In this document: piece by piece, positions 45,771 to 54,762 of the stretch
Layout: every line of letters starts with the position of its first letter
How positions within the stretch are numbered: position 1 is the first letter of the stretch
NCBI RefSeq assembly: GCF_001584185.1
Contig: NZ_CP013234.1
Coordinates: 2,542,001 to 2,606,000 of the forward strand
DNA from: Collimonas pratensis
GTDB lineage: Bacteria; Pseudomonadota; Gammaproteobacteria; Burkholderiales; Burkholderiaceae_D
DNA length: 64,000 nucleotides
Reading direction: 5' to 3'
Notes under the pieces: model-generated
The model's database searches: none
What the model saw: only the letters and a program-made list of their open reading frames with translations
Told to the model about the DNA's origin: nothing
Program-made: the position numbers and the translations under genes

Positions 45771-46784
45771 ATGAAGTCGTCGTTCATTCCCTACCGTTCT
45801 GCTGCAACCGCCATGATCGCGCTGGTGCTGGCCGCGTGCGCCCAGACGGCGCCGAACCCACCCGCGCCAGGCACACTGGCGGCCCAGCAGGACCGTATCA
45901 GCGACGGCGTCATCGATCGCGATTACGGCGTGTATCGCGAGACGCAGCAACGCATCAAGGCGCTCAATGACGGCGGCCGCAGGGTAGCCGATTATCAGTT
46001 GTCCAAGGCGCAGTGCTGGCTGGATGTCTCCTTCCACGAATACAGCCGCAACGACCGTGGCGGCTTTCCGCAAGCAGCACTGAGCGAAAGCCAGCGCATC
46101 ATCGGCGCCCTGGAAGCTGGCCAGGACGCCGGCTGGGCGACGCCGCTGGTCAACCATGCAGAAAAGCTGCGGCCCGACCTGTGGGCCAGGTACGACGCAT
46201 TGAAGCAGTCGGCTGGATTCTCCTGTGCGGCCCAGCAGACCGCTTGCGGCGAAGTCGAACTGGTCCACGCCGGCAATGAAATCCATGACGCCGGCTGGCG
46301 CCATGCCAAGCCTTATATCCAGATCGCAGAAGACCTGGCCGGCGGCGCCGAGAAATCGGCGGCGGGTTGCGGTACACTGCCCAAGCCGATAGTGGCAGTG
46401 CCGCTCGAAAAAATCACCCTGTCGGCGGATGCCTTGTTCCAATTCGATAAATCCGACAGCAAGGATCTGTTGCCCAAAGGCCGCGCCGAGCTGGACGACC
46501 TGGCGCAGAAACTGGCGACGCGCAAGGTCACCGTCACCGCCATCAGGGTCACCGGCTATACTGACCGCCTCGGCAGCGCTGCCTATAATCAGCGCCTAAG
46601 CCTGGCGCGCGCCAATACCGTGAAGCGGTACCTGCAGGACCATGGGGTGACGGCGCCGATCGGCGTAGACGGACGTGGCCTGCAAGACCAGCTGGTGGCG
46701 TGCACCGGAGTCAAGCCGCGGCCGGCGCTGTTGGCATGCTTGCAGCCAAATCGCAGGGTGGAAGTGACGATCAGCGCTGAATAA
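45771..46784 (+). CDS. OmpA-family lipoprotein
   Basis: 337 residues with a lipobox (MIALVLAACAQT) and a C-terminal OmpA peptidoglycan-binding domain at about residues 220-335: LFQFDKSDSKDLLPKGRAEL, TGYTDRLGSAAYNQRLSLARANTVKRYL (core motif) and LQPNRRVEVTISAE. It would tether the outer membrane, and perhaps the barrel partner upstream, to the cell wall. The region between lipobox and OmpA domain is a helical linker (NHAEKLRPDLWARYD) of unknown fold. The ATG at 45771 follows AAAGGA. It closes the three-gene surface operon. Confidence 0.9.
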   Translation: MKSSFIPYRSAATAMIALVLAACAQTAPNPPAPGTLAAQQDRISDGVIDRDYGVYRETQQRIKALNDGGRRVADYQLSKAQCWLDVSFHEYSRNDRGGFPQAALSESQRIIGALEAGQDAGWATPLVNHAEKLRPDLWARYDALKQSAGFSCAAQQTACGEVELVHAGNEIHDAGWRHAKPYIQIAEDLAGGAEKSAAGCGTLPKPIVAVPLEKITLSADALFQFDKSDSKDLLPKGRAELDDLAQKLATRKVTVTAIRVTGYTDRLGSAAYNQRLSLARANTVKRYLQDHGVTAPIGVDGRGLQDQLVACTGVKPRPALLACLQPNRRVEVTISAE

Positions 46785-47208
46785 TCGCTAGCGGCGATTC
46801 AGGGCTGCGGTTTTTCAGGCAAGGCGATGGCAGGCATCACAAAATGGCCCGGTTGGGGCTAATGTCGTTCAGTTAAGGATACTGGGAATAGCGCTTGTCG
46901 CGTCATTCCCGCGAACGCGGGAATCCATTTTTAATCACCATGCTCTGCAACATGGATCCCCGCGTTCGCGGGGATGACGGAATGACCGCATTGGTCCACC
47001 TAAAGAATGCCGTTCGGAGCTTAAGTGAACGGCATTACCCGGTTGGGGCCGTTTTTTCGTCCGCAGCTAAATTCTTCAATATGACCTCGCTGCGCTTACC
47101 CTGTCGATGGCAGTCGCTACCAGGATTGAATAAAAAATAATTTCGTTTATGATAAGGACGCATACCGGCTTCCGGATCTTCGTGTTGTTTTTTTATTGGG
47201 AAGAAAAA
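46785..47208. other. Gap between OmpA and DUF4019 genes, with ancestral terminator
   Basis: Apart from the MITE-like element and its flanks, this 424-bp gap holds nothing I can name. The operon terminator now lies split: the 5' arm GGCCC at 46846-46850 and the stem/T-run GGGGCCGTTTTTTCG at 47045-47059. The region after 47060 should carry the DUF4019 promoter. Confidence 0.5.
46860..47037. mobile_element. 178-bp MITE-like element inserted in the OmpA operon terminator
   Basis: Terminal inverted repeats of 18 bp, TAATGTCGTTCAGTTAAG (46860-46877) and CTTAAGTGAACGGCATTA (47020-47037), match at 16 of 18 positions. The element is flanked by identical 12-bp copies of CCCGGTTGGGGC (46848-46859 and 47038-47049), which look like a target-site duplication. 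Removing the element and one copy restores AAAATGGCCCGGTTGGGGCCGTTTTTT, a standard intrinsic terminator. Inside lie two palindromes in inverted orientation, ATTCCCGCGAACGCGGGAAT (46905-46924) and ATCCCCGCGTTCGCGGGGAT (46955-46974), plus a hairpin AATGCCGTTC/GAACGGCATT near the right end. It has no gene, so mobilisation would need a transposase elsewhere. Confidence 0.75.
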
Positions 47209-47682
47209 ATGAGTGCATTGCTTTCGTTAAGAAATTTTTCCGGCGCCGCCGGCTTCGCCTTGGCTAGCCTGCTGGCTGCCCATCCTGCGCTGGCCCAGTC
47301 GGGCGCATCGATCGACAGCGCCGTCGCCACCGCGACGCAATGGGTTGCACTGGCCGACGGCAACCAGGCCGATCGCATGTGGTCCCAGAGCGGCCCGGCC
47401 ATGCAGAAGAGCATGAGCCAGGAAGACTGGGTCAAGTATCTGGCGGCGGTCAAGACTGAAGTGGGGCCGCTGAGCAGCCGCAGCTGGGAGCAGATCGTCC
47501 GTGTCAGCAATCCTGTCGACCTGCCGCCTGGCGAGTACTTGAATATCGCTTTTGCTTCACGCTTCGCCAAGGCGCCGACGGTGGAAAAGGTGTCGCTGGT
47601 GCAGGCCGGCGACAAGTGGATACCGGTTGGCTACGTGATCACCAAATTCGTGCCGGCACCGGCGCCAGCTGCGCCAAAATAG
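47209..47682 (+). CDS. DUF4019 domain protein, secreted
   Basis: 157 residues from the ATG at 47209, with a signal peptide ending near AHPALAQ. The rest matches the DUF4019 pattern: ATQWVALADGNQADRMWSQ, MQKSMSQEDWVKYLAAVKTE, GPLSSRSWEQIV and a final VGYVITKF. Function of this small periplasmic family is unknown. The reading frame runs back to 47149 without a better start. It stands alone, downstream of the MITE region. Confidence 0.8.
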   Translation: MSALLSLRNFSGAAGFALASLLAAHPALAQSGASIDSAVATATQWVALADGNQADRMWSQSGPAMQKSMSQEDWVKYLAAVKTEVGPLSSRSWEQIVRVSNPVDLPPGEYLNIAFASRFAKAPTVEKVSLVQAGDKWIPVGYVITKFVPAPAPAAPK

Positions 47683-47730
47683 GCTGCCGAGCCAGGACTT
47701 CTGGCTCAGGCGCGAGGCTTGTTCCGGAAC

Positions 47731-48402
47731 CTACGTCAGCAGCGTGGAAAAGTCTTGCTTGAGCAGGTCGCCAAAATTTTCTACGGCGACATCGGCTGCC
47801 GGATAGGCGGCAAGATTCTTCGGGTCCAGCGCATAATGCCCCTGGCGCGGGAACACCGTGGTCAACTGCGCTCCCCAGGCCTTTTTCATGGCGCTCAGGA
47901 TGCTGAGCTTGTCGTCCACCATCACGTAGTGGCGGGCCGGATACCGGCGCGTGACATCGTCCAGCATCTGCTCCTTGTGGACATAGATCAGCACTCGGCC
48001 CTCGACCATCTGCCACAGCCCTGAGCGCTGGATCTTGTGCGGCTGGAAGACGGCGTCGCCGTCGGACAGGATGACAGTGCGGCCCCATTGCCTGAGATGG
48101 GCGACGGCCTCCAACACGCCGGGATAGATCAGGCCGGCAAACGGATAATCGATCAGGAAAGCCGACATTAGCAGCGTCCTGGTATCGCGCATGTCGGCCA
48201 GCCGGAAACGCTGCATGGCGCCGAGATAATCGACATAGCCGAGTTCTGTGCGCAATTGCTCGAGGATGGCCTGGTAGCTGTCGCGCCTGGCGGCGCCGAA
48301 TTCTTGCGCCAGATGCTGCATCAGGTCGGCGATCAGGCGATCGTTGTCGAGCAAGGTATTGTCGACATCCAGCAGAAACACTACGTCATCCATTGCCGCC
48401 AT
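47731..48402 (-). CDS. HAD-family hydrolase (predicted phosphatase)
   Basis: 223 residues with HAD motifs: motif [13 protein letters not shown] at about residue 10, motif [12 protein letters not shown] at about 108, the Lys of motif III in VHKEQM and motif [11 protein letters not shown] at about 165. A helical cap lies between I and II. It resembles the pyrimidine-nucleotidase-like group, but the substrate is not decidable. It overlaps the zwf stop by 17 bases (or 8 if it begins at the ATG 48393), so it is the downstream gene of a zwf operon; a role in sugar-phosphate turnover is an inference. Confidence 0.85.
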   Translation of the reverse strand: MAAMDDVVFLLDVDNTLLDNDRLIADLMQHLAQEFGAARRDSYQAILEQLRTELGYVDYLGAMQRFRLADMRDTRTLLMSAFLIDYPFAGLIYPGVLEAVAHLRQWGRTVILSDGDAVFQPHKIQRSGLWQMVEGRVLIYVHKEQMLDDVTRRYPARHYVMVDDKLSILSAMKKAWGAQLTTVFPRQGHYALDPKNLAAYPAADVAVENFGDLLKQDFSTLLT

Positions 48403-49786
48403 GGCTGTCCTTGGTCAGTTGCGGGTTGTGCCAGCCGCCGTCCGCGGCCATCAGCCTGTCGGCGGCGGCCGGTCCCCAGCTGTGCGCTTCATATATCTCC
48501 AGCGGCACGCAGTTGCCGAGCACCGGCATCACGGTACGCCAGGCAGCCTCGATGCTGTCATAGCGGGCGAACAGCGCAGCATCGCCCTGGATGGCGTCGC
48601 CAAACAGACGCTCATAGGGTGACATCTCGTCGCCGGGATGGCGCTGGGCCAACAGTTCCACGGGTTCGCCAACCATCGCTTCGCCAGCCAGCTTGACACG
48701 GGCACCCATCGATATTAGAGCATCGGGGCCGATGCGGAAACGGAAGTAATTTTCTTGGCCGGCGCCGGTTGTATCGAAGACTGCCTGCCGCGGTTTTTTC
48801 AAGGTTACCATGATCTCGCTCGCCGTCAGCGGCATTTGCTTGCCGGCACGGATGTAAAACGGTACGCCGGCCCAGCGTGCGTTATCGATATTCAAGCGCA
48901 GGGCGGCGAAGGTTTCGACGCTGGATTCGGCGGCGACGCCTGGCTCTTCCCGGTAGCCGCGAAACTGGCCGCGCACGATCTGCGCCGGATTGAGCGGCTG
49001 CATGGCCTGGAATGCGCGCAATTTTGCATCGCGAATGGCGTCGTCATGATCGCTGGCGAGCGGCTCCATGGCCAGTAACGCGGCTACTTGCAGCAGATGG
49101 TTCTGGATAACGTCGCGCATCGCACCGACGCTTTCGTAAAAGCTGCCGCGTCCCTGCACGCCGAACGATTCGGCCATGGTGATTTGTACATGTGCGATGT
49201 GGCTGCGGTTCCAGAGCGGTTCGAGAAAGCTGTTGGCAAAACGGAAGTAGAGCAGGTTTTGCACCGGTTCCTTGGCCAGGTAGTGGTCGATGCGGTAGAT
49301 GTCTGCGGCAGGGAAGACCTGCAGCAGTACCTGATTCAGCGCTTGCGCCGAGGCGAGGTCGCGTCCGAACGGCTTCTCGACGATCACCCGGCTGTTTTTT
49401 GCGCAGCCCGAGTGCGCCAGTCCTTTGATCACGTTTTCAAACATCTCTGGCGGAATGGCGAGATAGTGCAGAGGATGGGCGGCATCGCCGAGCAAGGTTT
49501 TCAGCTGCTGGTAGGTGGCGTCGTCCTGATAGTCGCCGCTGAGATATTGCAGGTGCGCCGACAGCTGGCTGAAGGCGCTGGCATCAAGCTGGCTGTGCTG
49601 TTCAATGCTGTCGCGCGCGCGGGCGATGAACTGCTCCTTGCTCAAGGCCGACCTGCCGATGCCAATGATGGGAAGATCCAGATGGCCGCGCTTGATCATG
49701 GCTTGCAGTGCGGGGAAAATCTGCTTGAAAGCGAGGTCGCCGGTGGCGCCGAAAAAAACCAATGCGTCAGACACGGGTTGGGTCAT
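48386..49786 (-). CDS. zwf: Glucose-6-phosphate 1-dehydrogenase Zwf
   Basis: 466 residues. The N-terminal dinucleotide fold begins [17 protein letters not shown] (GxxGDL), and the substrate motif is [15 protein letters not shown] at about residue 185, with Ala where the signature has Gly (DHYLGKE). Also visible are [15 protein letters not shown] near 325 and the C-terminal [12 protein letters not shown]. It catalyses the first step of the oxidative pentose phosphate and Entner-Doudoroff routes. The ATG at 49786 is preceded by GGAAGG. The HAD gene overlaps its end. Confidence 0.94.
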   Translation of the reverse strand: MTQPVSDALVFFGATGDLAFKQIFPALQAMIKRGHLDLPIIGIGRSALSKEQFIARARDSIEQHSQLDASAFSQLSAHLQYLSGDYQDDATYQQLKTLLGDAAHPLHYLAIPPEMFENVIKGLAHSGCAKNSRVIVEKPFGRDLASAQALNQVLLQVFPAADIYRIDHYLAKEPVQNLLYFRFANSFLEPLWNRSHIAHVQITMAESFGVQGRGSFYESVGAMRDVIQNHLLQVAALLAMEPLASDHDDAIRDAKLRAFQAMQPLNPAQIVRGQFRGYREEPGVAAESSVETFAALRLNIDNARWAGVPFYIRAGKQMPLTASEIMVTLKKPRQAVFDTTGAGQENYFRFRIGPDALISMGARVKLAGEAMVGEPVELLAQRHPGDEMSPYERLFGDAIQGDAALFARYDSIEAAWRTVMPVLGNCVPLEIYEAHSWGPAAADRLMAADGGWHNPQLTKDSHGGNG

Positions 49787-50010
49787 GTTTACCTTCCGGT
49801 TTGGGAGCAATGCGGTCAGGAGCAGCCGACGCTGCTTGCAGGGAGTTTCCGCTGAAACGCAGCGACGGTCTGTGCGCCAGGCCACATAGATATCCGGCTG
49901 CTTTGGCATAGCATATGATTTGTCCGAAAAATTGCAAGGAGCTGGTCGGGCGAGTAGGGGATAGCTAAGCAGCAGAACGTAGCGCGCGCCGCGCAACAAA
50001 GGAGTTCGCC

Positions 50011-50565
50011 ATGGATAAGCAAGACCGCGACCCGGCTGAGCCGGTTGCACAGATTGGTCAGAACATCGAAAGCATTCTGGCGCTCTACCAGCAGGAAGAG
50101 CAAAAGCTCAGCGGCTCGCAACGCCTGCTTGAATACGTCAGCAATTTTGTCGGGCGGCCTTATTTCCTCAGTGTGATATTGCTGTTTGCGTCGCTGTGGA
50201 TACTGCTCAGCCTGGTGGGGCGGGCGGCAGGCTGGCATCATTTCGACCCGCCGCCGTTCTTTTGGCTGCAAGGCATCGTCAGCCTGTGCGCCTTGCTGAT
50301 TACGACAGTGGTCTTGATCAAACAGAATCGTCTCGCCAGGTTTGAAGAGCAGCGTCAGCACCTGGAATTGCAGGTGAATTTGTTGACCGAGCAAAAGACC
50401 ACCAAGCTGATCAATCTAATCGAGGAATTGCGGCGCGATCTGCCGATGGTAAAAGACCGCCACGATCCGGAGGCGGAAGCGATGCAACAGCCCACCGATC
50501 CGCATCAGGTACTGACGGCGCTCGACCAGCGGCGCGACGTTCACGCCGGCCGCGAGCGAAAATAA
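50011..50565 (+). CDS. DUF1003 domain membrane protein
   Basis: 184 residues with two membrane helices ([18 protein letters not shown] and [21 protein letters not shown]) joined by a short loop, then a long coiled-coil-like C-terminal helix ([20 protein letters not shown]). This is the DUF1003 layout; function unknown. AAGGAG lies at ideal distance before the ATG. The C-terminal 50 codons overlap the antisense gene at 50416-50898. Confidence 0.85.
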   Translation: MDKQDRDPAEPVAQIGQNIESILALYQQEEQKLSGSQRLLEYVSNFVGRPYFLSVILLFASLWILLSLVGRAAGWHHFDPPPFFWLQGIVSLCALLITTVVLIKQNRLARFEEQRQHLELQVNLLTEQKTTKLINLIEELRRDLPMVKDRHDPEAEAMQQPTDPHQVLTALDQRRDVHAGRERK

Positions 50566-50898
50566 CCGCCAAGCGCAATCATCGGCTGCGCTGCAATCTA
50601 TCGCTTGACAGGCTTCAGGCTGCTCCGCGATAGGAGCTGAGCTCCGGGTAAGCCGTTGCGGCCCCTGCAACTGGATAGATGGTTTTTGCCTTTGCGTGTC
50701 GGCGACTTTTTCGACGCCGTCGGCGGAGATGGCCTCGAGGAAAGACAAGACGTTGCGATAGTAATCCACCCGCATTTCTGCTTCGAGCAACTGTCGTTCC
50801 GCTTGGTATAAGGCCAGGCGCGTGTCGCGCAGTTCGTTTTCAGCCAGCTTTTCCGGCGTCAGGATATATTTCGTCGCCAATCTGTTAAGCCATCCCAT
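50416..50898 (-). CDS. Small helical protein of unknown function
   Basis: 160 residues from the ATG at 50898 preceded by AGAGG. The N-terminal 70 residues form a convincing amphipathic helix/coiled coil (LATKYILTPEKLAENELRDTR, LYQAERQLLEAEMRVDYYRN). The second half is less structured and its last 50 codons run antisense to the 3' end of the DUF1003 gene, so either the stop is genuinely that late or the real protein ends earlier through a frame error. Function unknown. Confidence 0.6.
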   Translation of the reverse strand: MGWLNRLATKYILTPEKLAENELRDTRLALYQAERQLLEAEMRVDYYRNVLSFLEAISADGVEKVADTQRQKPSIQLQGPQRLTRSSAPIAEQPEACQAIDCSAADDCAWRLFSLAAGVNVAPLVERRQYLMRIGGLLHRFRLRIVAVFYHRQIAPQFLD

Positions 50899-50981
50899 GT
50901 CGGCACCTCTTTCGTATGGAGACGATTTGATCTTAAATCGTTCTGTACAATTAAAGCGAATATTTGACATCATTTAACTAT

Positions 50982-51025
50982 ATTGTTGCGCGATTTCCAC
51001 GCGTATATTTACGTGGAACAACAAT
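50982..51025. promoter_or_regulatory. Nested imperfect palindrome
   Basis: ATTGTTG (50982-50988) and TTCCACG (50995-51001) are mirrored by CGTGGAA (51012-51018) and CAACAAT (51019-51025), giving a 44-bp symmetrical element in the gap between the helical protein and the TPR lipoprotein. It looks like an operator or a cruciform site; no regulator is identified. Confidence 0.4.
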
Positions 51026-51188
51026 GCATCATCAGCGAAGAAACTCTTCGCAAAAAGGCAAGCGGCCTAGCGCACATAAGCATGCGATTGGTACGCAGCG
51101 GCATGGATTTTTTGCTGCGGATTTGCGGCGCCGTTATCAGTGTAATCTTTAATTACCAATGTTGCCGGCGTTGCTGGCCTGGCGCCGC

Positions 51189-52355
51189 TCAGTGCACCAG
51201 CAGCGGCGCGTGGTAAGACTTGAGGCGGTCGAGCTTGGCGGCATACAGGTCATGGTCGCTGCGGGTGGTGCTGCTTTCCATCGCAATGCTCAGGTGCTGC
51301 ACGGCTTGATCGATTTCTCCCAGGCGCAGGCAGGCGATGCCAAGCCAATATTGGAATTCGTGATAATAGGGATCGCGCGCGATTTCCTTGGTGAACTGCA
51401 GCTTGGCGGTCTTGTAGTCGCCCGCCCGCATTGCCGCCATCCCCAGGTTGAATGCCTGGAACGGCGCCACCGGCTGCAGTTGCACCAGCCTGGCGCCGAG
51501 CGCCCGTGCGCGTGCGATCTGGCCGAGGTCGTTGAGGACGTCGATCAGATTGAACATGACTACGGTGTTGTCCGGCTCGCTATCGAGCACTTGCGTGAAC
51601 GCGCGCTCGGCCAGCTGCGGATTGCCGTGGCGCCGATAGATCACGCCCAACGTATTGTAGGAAGCCAGGAACCGAGGATCCTGGCGGATTGCCTCGCGCG
51701 CCCACCAGTAAGCATCGTCCTGCTGGTGCTGGGCCAGTGCTTCCGCGGCGCGGTTGTTCATGTACATGGCGACGATGGTTTTCTCGCTGATGTCCTGGCG
51801 ATTCTGGCCGCTGATTTCCTCCGGCGGCAGGAAATCGATCGTCAGCAGGCTGGCCTGATCGAAGCGGGTGCGGATAGCGCCCAATTTCTTGCCCAATGTA
51901 ATGTTGACGTGGCCGCTGGCAAAGTAAATGTCGTCGTTGCGGGTCCAGGATTGATCGATCAAGACCGCCTGGTACTCGATCGGCAGCCCCAGCTCCTTGG
52001 CAAAAGCAGCTGTCATGATCACCAGCGACAGGCAGTTGCCGGAACGCATGGCAAAGGTTTGCGCGGCATTGCGGGTGTGCTCGGCGTTATAGTCGAGCTT
52101 CAGCAGGGTCTTGTTGTACAGGGCATCGAACAAGCCTTGCTGCACGCCTTTGGCGTGCAACTGATAGGAGATTTCGCCGCTGCTCAGGTATTGCTGCATG
52201 GCCGGGCTGAGCGCAAAGACATCGTCGACGCTGATGCGCTCCGAGGCGGGCGCGAACAGCTGATCGCTGAACAGGTTATCCGCCCGCGGCGCCGGCGGCG
52301 CGGAGGCGCATGCGGCGAGCAGGATGCAGAAAGGCAGAACTACCCAATTTTTCAT
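51189..52355 (-). CDS. Transglutaminase-like/TPR lipoprotein
   Basis: 388 residues with a lipobox (CILLAACASA). At about residues 90-180 the sequence has RSGNCLSLVIMTAAFAKELG and ASGHVNITLG with TIDFLPP, the Cys-His-Asp order of transglutaminase-like folds. Then about four TPR repeats follow (RFLASYNTLGVIYRRHGNPQ, LAERAFTQVLDSEPDNTVVM, FNLGMAAMRAGDYKTAKLQF, YWLGIACLRLGEIDQAVQHL). It is probably a periplasmic or outer-membrane-linked protein with a protein-interaction tail. Function unknown. Confidence 0.8.
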   Translation of the reverse strand: MKNWVVLPFCILLAACASAPPAPRADNLFSDQLFAPASERISVDDVFALSPAMQQYLSSGEISYQLHAKGVQQGLFDALYNKTLLKLDYNAEHTRNAAQTFAMRSGNCLSLVIMTAAFAKELGLPIEYQAVLIDQSWTRNDDIYFASGHVNITLGKKLGAIRTRFDQASLLTIDFLPPEEISGQNRQDISEKTIVAMYMNNRAAEALAQHQQDDAYWWAREAIRQDPRFLASYNTLGVIYRRHGNPQLAERAFTQVLDSEPDNTVVMFNLIDVLNDLGQIARARALGARLVQLQPVAPFQAFNLGMAAMRAGDYKTAKLQFTKEIARDPYYHEFQYWLGIACLRLGEIDQAVQHLSIAMESSTTRSDHDLYAAKLDRLKSYHAPLLVH

Positions 52356-52441
52356 CTGAGGCCACCATGTCGAAAAATGCCGTTTCGGGTCGACGTACCG
52401 CCGTGTGTTGCTAGTGTTCTTCCAATATATACCTGATTGCC

Positions 52442-52882
52442 TTACGCCGGGTGGCCCATGATGTAGTGCTCGAGCTGCTGGATGATGAACTGCTGCTCGG
52501 AAATAATATCCTTCACCAGGTCGCCGATGGAAATGATGCCGATCAGCTTGCCGTTATCCAGTATCGGCAGATGGCGCAGGCGGTTCTCGGTCATCAGCGC
52601 CATGCACTGCTCATTGCTGTCCTCTGGACGCACGTACATGACGGAAGAAGTCATGATGTCGCGTACCGAGGTATCTGTCGACGAGCGGCCCTTGAGTATC
52701 ATTTTCCGGGCATAGTCGCGCTCGGTGACGATGCCGACGATGACCTCTCCTTCGGTCACCAGCAACGCGCCGATGCTGTGTTCGGACATCATTTTTATGG
52801 CGTCGAATACCTTGGCGCCCGGAGATATGGTGTAGACAGCCTGATTCTGCTTGGTCTTGAGAATTTGTGCGACGGTTTTCAT
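52442..52882 (-). CDS. CBS-domain protein
   Basis: 146 residues with two CBS motifs: ISPGAKVFDAIKMMSEHSIG and VTEGEVIVGIVTERDYARKM in the first, VRDIMTSSVMYVRPEDS and LRHLPILDNGKLIGIISIGDL in the second. CBS pairs bind adenosine nucleotides and often regulate a partner; here the protein is little more than the CBS pair. The start at 52882 has AGGA seven bases upstream; the frame also runs to 53035 without support. Partner unknown. Confidence 0.88.
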   Translation of the reverse strand: MKTVAQILKTKQNQAVYTISPGAKVFDAIKMMSEHSIGALLVTEGEVIVGIVTERDYARKMILKGRSSTDTSVRDIMTSSVMYVRPEDSNEQCMALMTENRLRHLPILDNGKLIGIISIGDLVKDIISEQQFIIQQLEHYIMGHPA

Positions 52883-53259
52883 CTGCGGTTCCTTCAGACT
52901 AGCTTGCGGTTGCATCGATATTTCCGGCCCAGCTTTACTGAGAAAGTAGCGCGTTCGTATCCAAATTGCAAGTGCCATCGCCGGCGGCGCGGATGATGGC
53001 TGCATCATCGTTGAATCCTCGCTGAATCGCGGCAAGCTTGCGGCCGGATCGTGGCTGGCTTGCGACTGACAAATCTAACAGTACAAAAATACAGGTGACT
53101 GCACTAATATTGCATTGCGGAAATTTAATTTTCTCAAGCATAGCATTTAATGACGGATCCGGAACGCGATCCGCCGCCAGGCGGCGACCTTCGAGGGCAA
53201 AAGATGCCAGCGCGGTGACGCCATCATCTGGAAGCGCAAGCCTCCCTTTTTGAAAATGA
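52883..53259. other. Gap between the CBS gene and the histidine kinase
   Basis: 377 bases with promoters for divergent genes. A GC-rich hairpin (GCCGCCAGGCGGC, about 53172-53184) is visible. A minus-strand frame spanning 52935-53393 overlaps the kinase start and lacks any sign of being real. Confidence 0.45.
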
Positions 53260-54336
53260 ATGTCAGTGGCCGTTTTTAGGTTTGCAGCTGTATTGAAAAA
53301 AATAGCCGGATCATCTGTCGCAATTGTTGCGCCGCGCAAGTCGGGCGTGCGCATGGCGATCTTGCTTTTTGCCGGCGCGCTGATCGCCTGCATCTGGGTG
53401 GTGACTCTCTATAACGAGACCGAGCGCGAGCTAGAGAGCCAGGCTTTTATCCTGGACGCACAAGCCGATCCCACCAACGCAGAACAGATGGCCATGCTTG
53501 ATGCGCCGCTGGGAGCGAGTCATGTGCAGCTGCATAGGCGGCGCGACTTTGCGCTGGCGATGTTTGCGACAGTCATCGTGCTGATGCTCACCATGCTTAT
53601 TCTGTTCCTGGCCAACGGTTTGGTAAGGACGCGGCGCGCAGCGGCATTTTCGAATCAGGCCAAATCGCAGTTTCTGGCCAATGTGTCGCATGAACTGAGA
53701 ACTCCCTTGAACGGCATCCTGGGCTACGCCGAACTGTTGCGGGAGGACCTGGCCGGCACTGATGCCTGGCAGTTCGCCCAGGCCATCCATGACAGCGGCA
53801 CGCATCTGCTGTTGCTGGTCAATTCGGTGCTGGACCTGGAGCGTATTGCTGCCGGAAAGATGGAAGTGTTTCTGGCCACCGAAAATCTGCGCGGCCTGAT
53901 GCAGCAGATTGTCGCGGGACATGCCTCTACGGCGATGCGCAAGGGAATCGGCCTGCGCTTGGCCTTGAGTCCCGGCTTGCCGATCGAAATCGCCTGCGAC
54001 CGCAGCAAGATTGTCAGGGTGTTGAATAATCTGATCCACAACGCAGTGAAATACACCAACCAAGGTGCGGTAACAGTACGGGTGATCCACGGCGGGGGTA
54101 ACTTGATATTCAAGGTGATCGATACCGGCGAAGGGATTCCCGCCAGCTTTCAGCACGCGATTTTTGAAAAATTCACGCAGGTGGACGGCTCAGACTTGCG
54201 CGCGCAGGCGGGCAGCGGCATGGGGCTGGCCTTGGCCAAGGAGCTGGTGAAATGCATGGGGGGCGCGATAGGCGTGCAGTCGCGGCTTGAGCGCGGCTCG
54301 ATATTCACGTTTACGCTGCCGCTTTCCACGGTCTGA
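53260..54336 (+). CDS. Membrane histidine kinase (hybrid-free, HisKA type)
   Basis: 358 residues. Two membrane helices (about residues 32-50 and 97-118) enclose a short periplasmic loop of about 50 residues. The phosphoacceptor is LANVSHELRTPLNGILGYAE at about residue 140, followed by the ATPase domain: NNLIHNAVKYTNQG (N box) at about 256, DTGEGIP (G1), and GSGMGLALAKELV (G2). It lies 17 bp before a receiver gene and then an Hpt gene, so the three make a multistep phosphorelay. The short loop suggests it senses within the membrane rather than a periplasmic ligand. Confidence 0.92.
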   Translation: MSVAVFRFAAVLKKIAGSSVAIVAPRKSGVRMAILLFAGALIACIWVVTLYNETERELESQAFILDAQADPTNAEQMAMLDAPLGASHVQLHRRRDFALAMFATVIVLMLTMLILFLANGLVRTRRAAAFSNQAKSQFLANVSHELRTPLNGILGYAELLREDLAGTDAWQFAQAIHDSGTHLLLLVNSVLDLERIAAGKMEVFLATENLRGLMQQIVAGHASTAMRKGIGLRLALSPGLPIEIACDRSKIVRVLNNLIHNAVKYTNQGAVTVRVIHGGGNLIFKVIDTGEGIPASFQHAIFEKFTQVDGSDLRAQAGSGMGLALAKELVKCMGGAIGVQSRLERGSIFTFTLPLSTV

Positions 54337-54353
54337 GCAGATACGAAGGTGCA

Positions 54354-54719
54354 ATGAAGCAGATACTGGTAGTGGATGACAATCCTTTGAACAGCAACCT
54401 GGCCAAGGTCATCCTGGTCCGGGCCGGGTATTCGGTGCAGGTTCTTACTTGCGCTTCCGACGCCTTGCACTATCTGAACAAGAATCCGGTCGACGTGATA
54501 CTGACCGACATCGGCATGCGCGATATCAACGGCAAAGAGTTCTGCCATATCGTCAAGAGCCGACTGAACACGGTCGCACCGCGCGTGGTGGCGTATACCG
54601 CGTATGCGATGGAGGGGGAACTTGCCTCGTTCAGGGCCGCCGGCTTCGACGCCATCGTGGTCAAGCCGGCCTCGCGCCGGCAGATCCTGGCTGCGGTGGA
54701 TCCCGATGGGGTGTATTGA
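54354..54719 (+). CDS. Stand-alone CheY-like response regulator
   Basis: 121 residues, a bare receiver domain: ILVVDDNPLNSNLAKVIL (acidic pair), DVILTDIGMRDINGKEF (phospho-Asp), VVAYTAYAM (Thr) and IVVKPASRR (Lys). There is no output domain. A GAAGGTGC site precedes the start. Partner kinase and Hpt protein are adjacent, so it probably relays phosphate to the Hpt protein. Confidence 0.9.
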   Translation: MKQILVVDDNPLNSNLAKVILVRAGYSVQVLTCASDALHYLNKNPVDVILTDIGMRDINGKEFCHIVKSRLNTVAPRVVAYTAYAMEGELASFRAAGFDAIVVKPASRRQILAAVDPDGVY

Positions 54720-54762
54720 CGGCGCCCGCCCATACTATTTGACAAGGCCAAGCGATTCACTC

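Noticed and set aside
46905..46974. The two CCCGCG palindromes as a CRISPR-like or phage feature
   Set aside because: There are only two palindromes in inverted orientation, nested in the inverted-repeat element, with no spacer array and no cas genes.
52935..53393. A 152-residue minus-strand frame before the histidine kinase
   Set aside because: It overlaps the kinase start, has no ribosome site and no recognisable fold.
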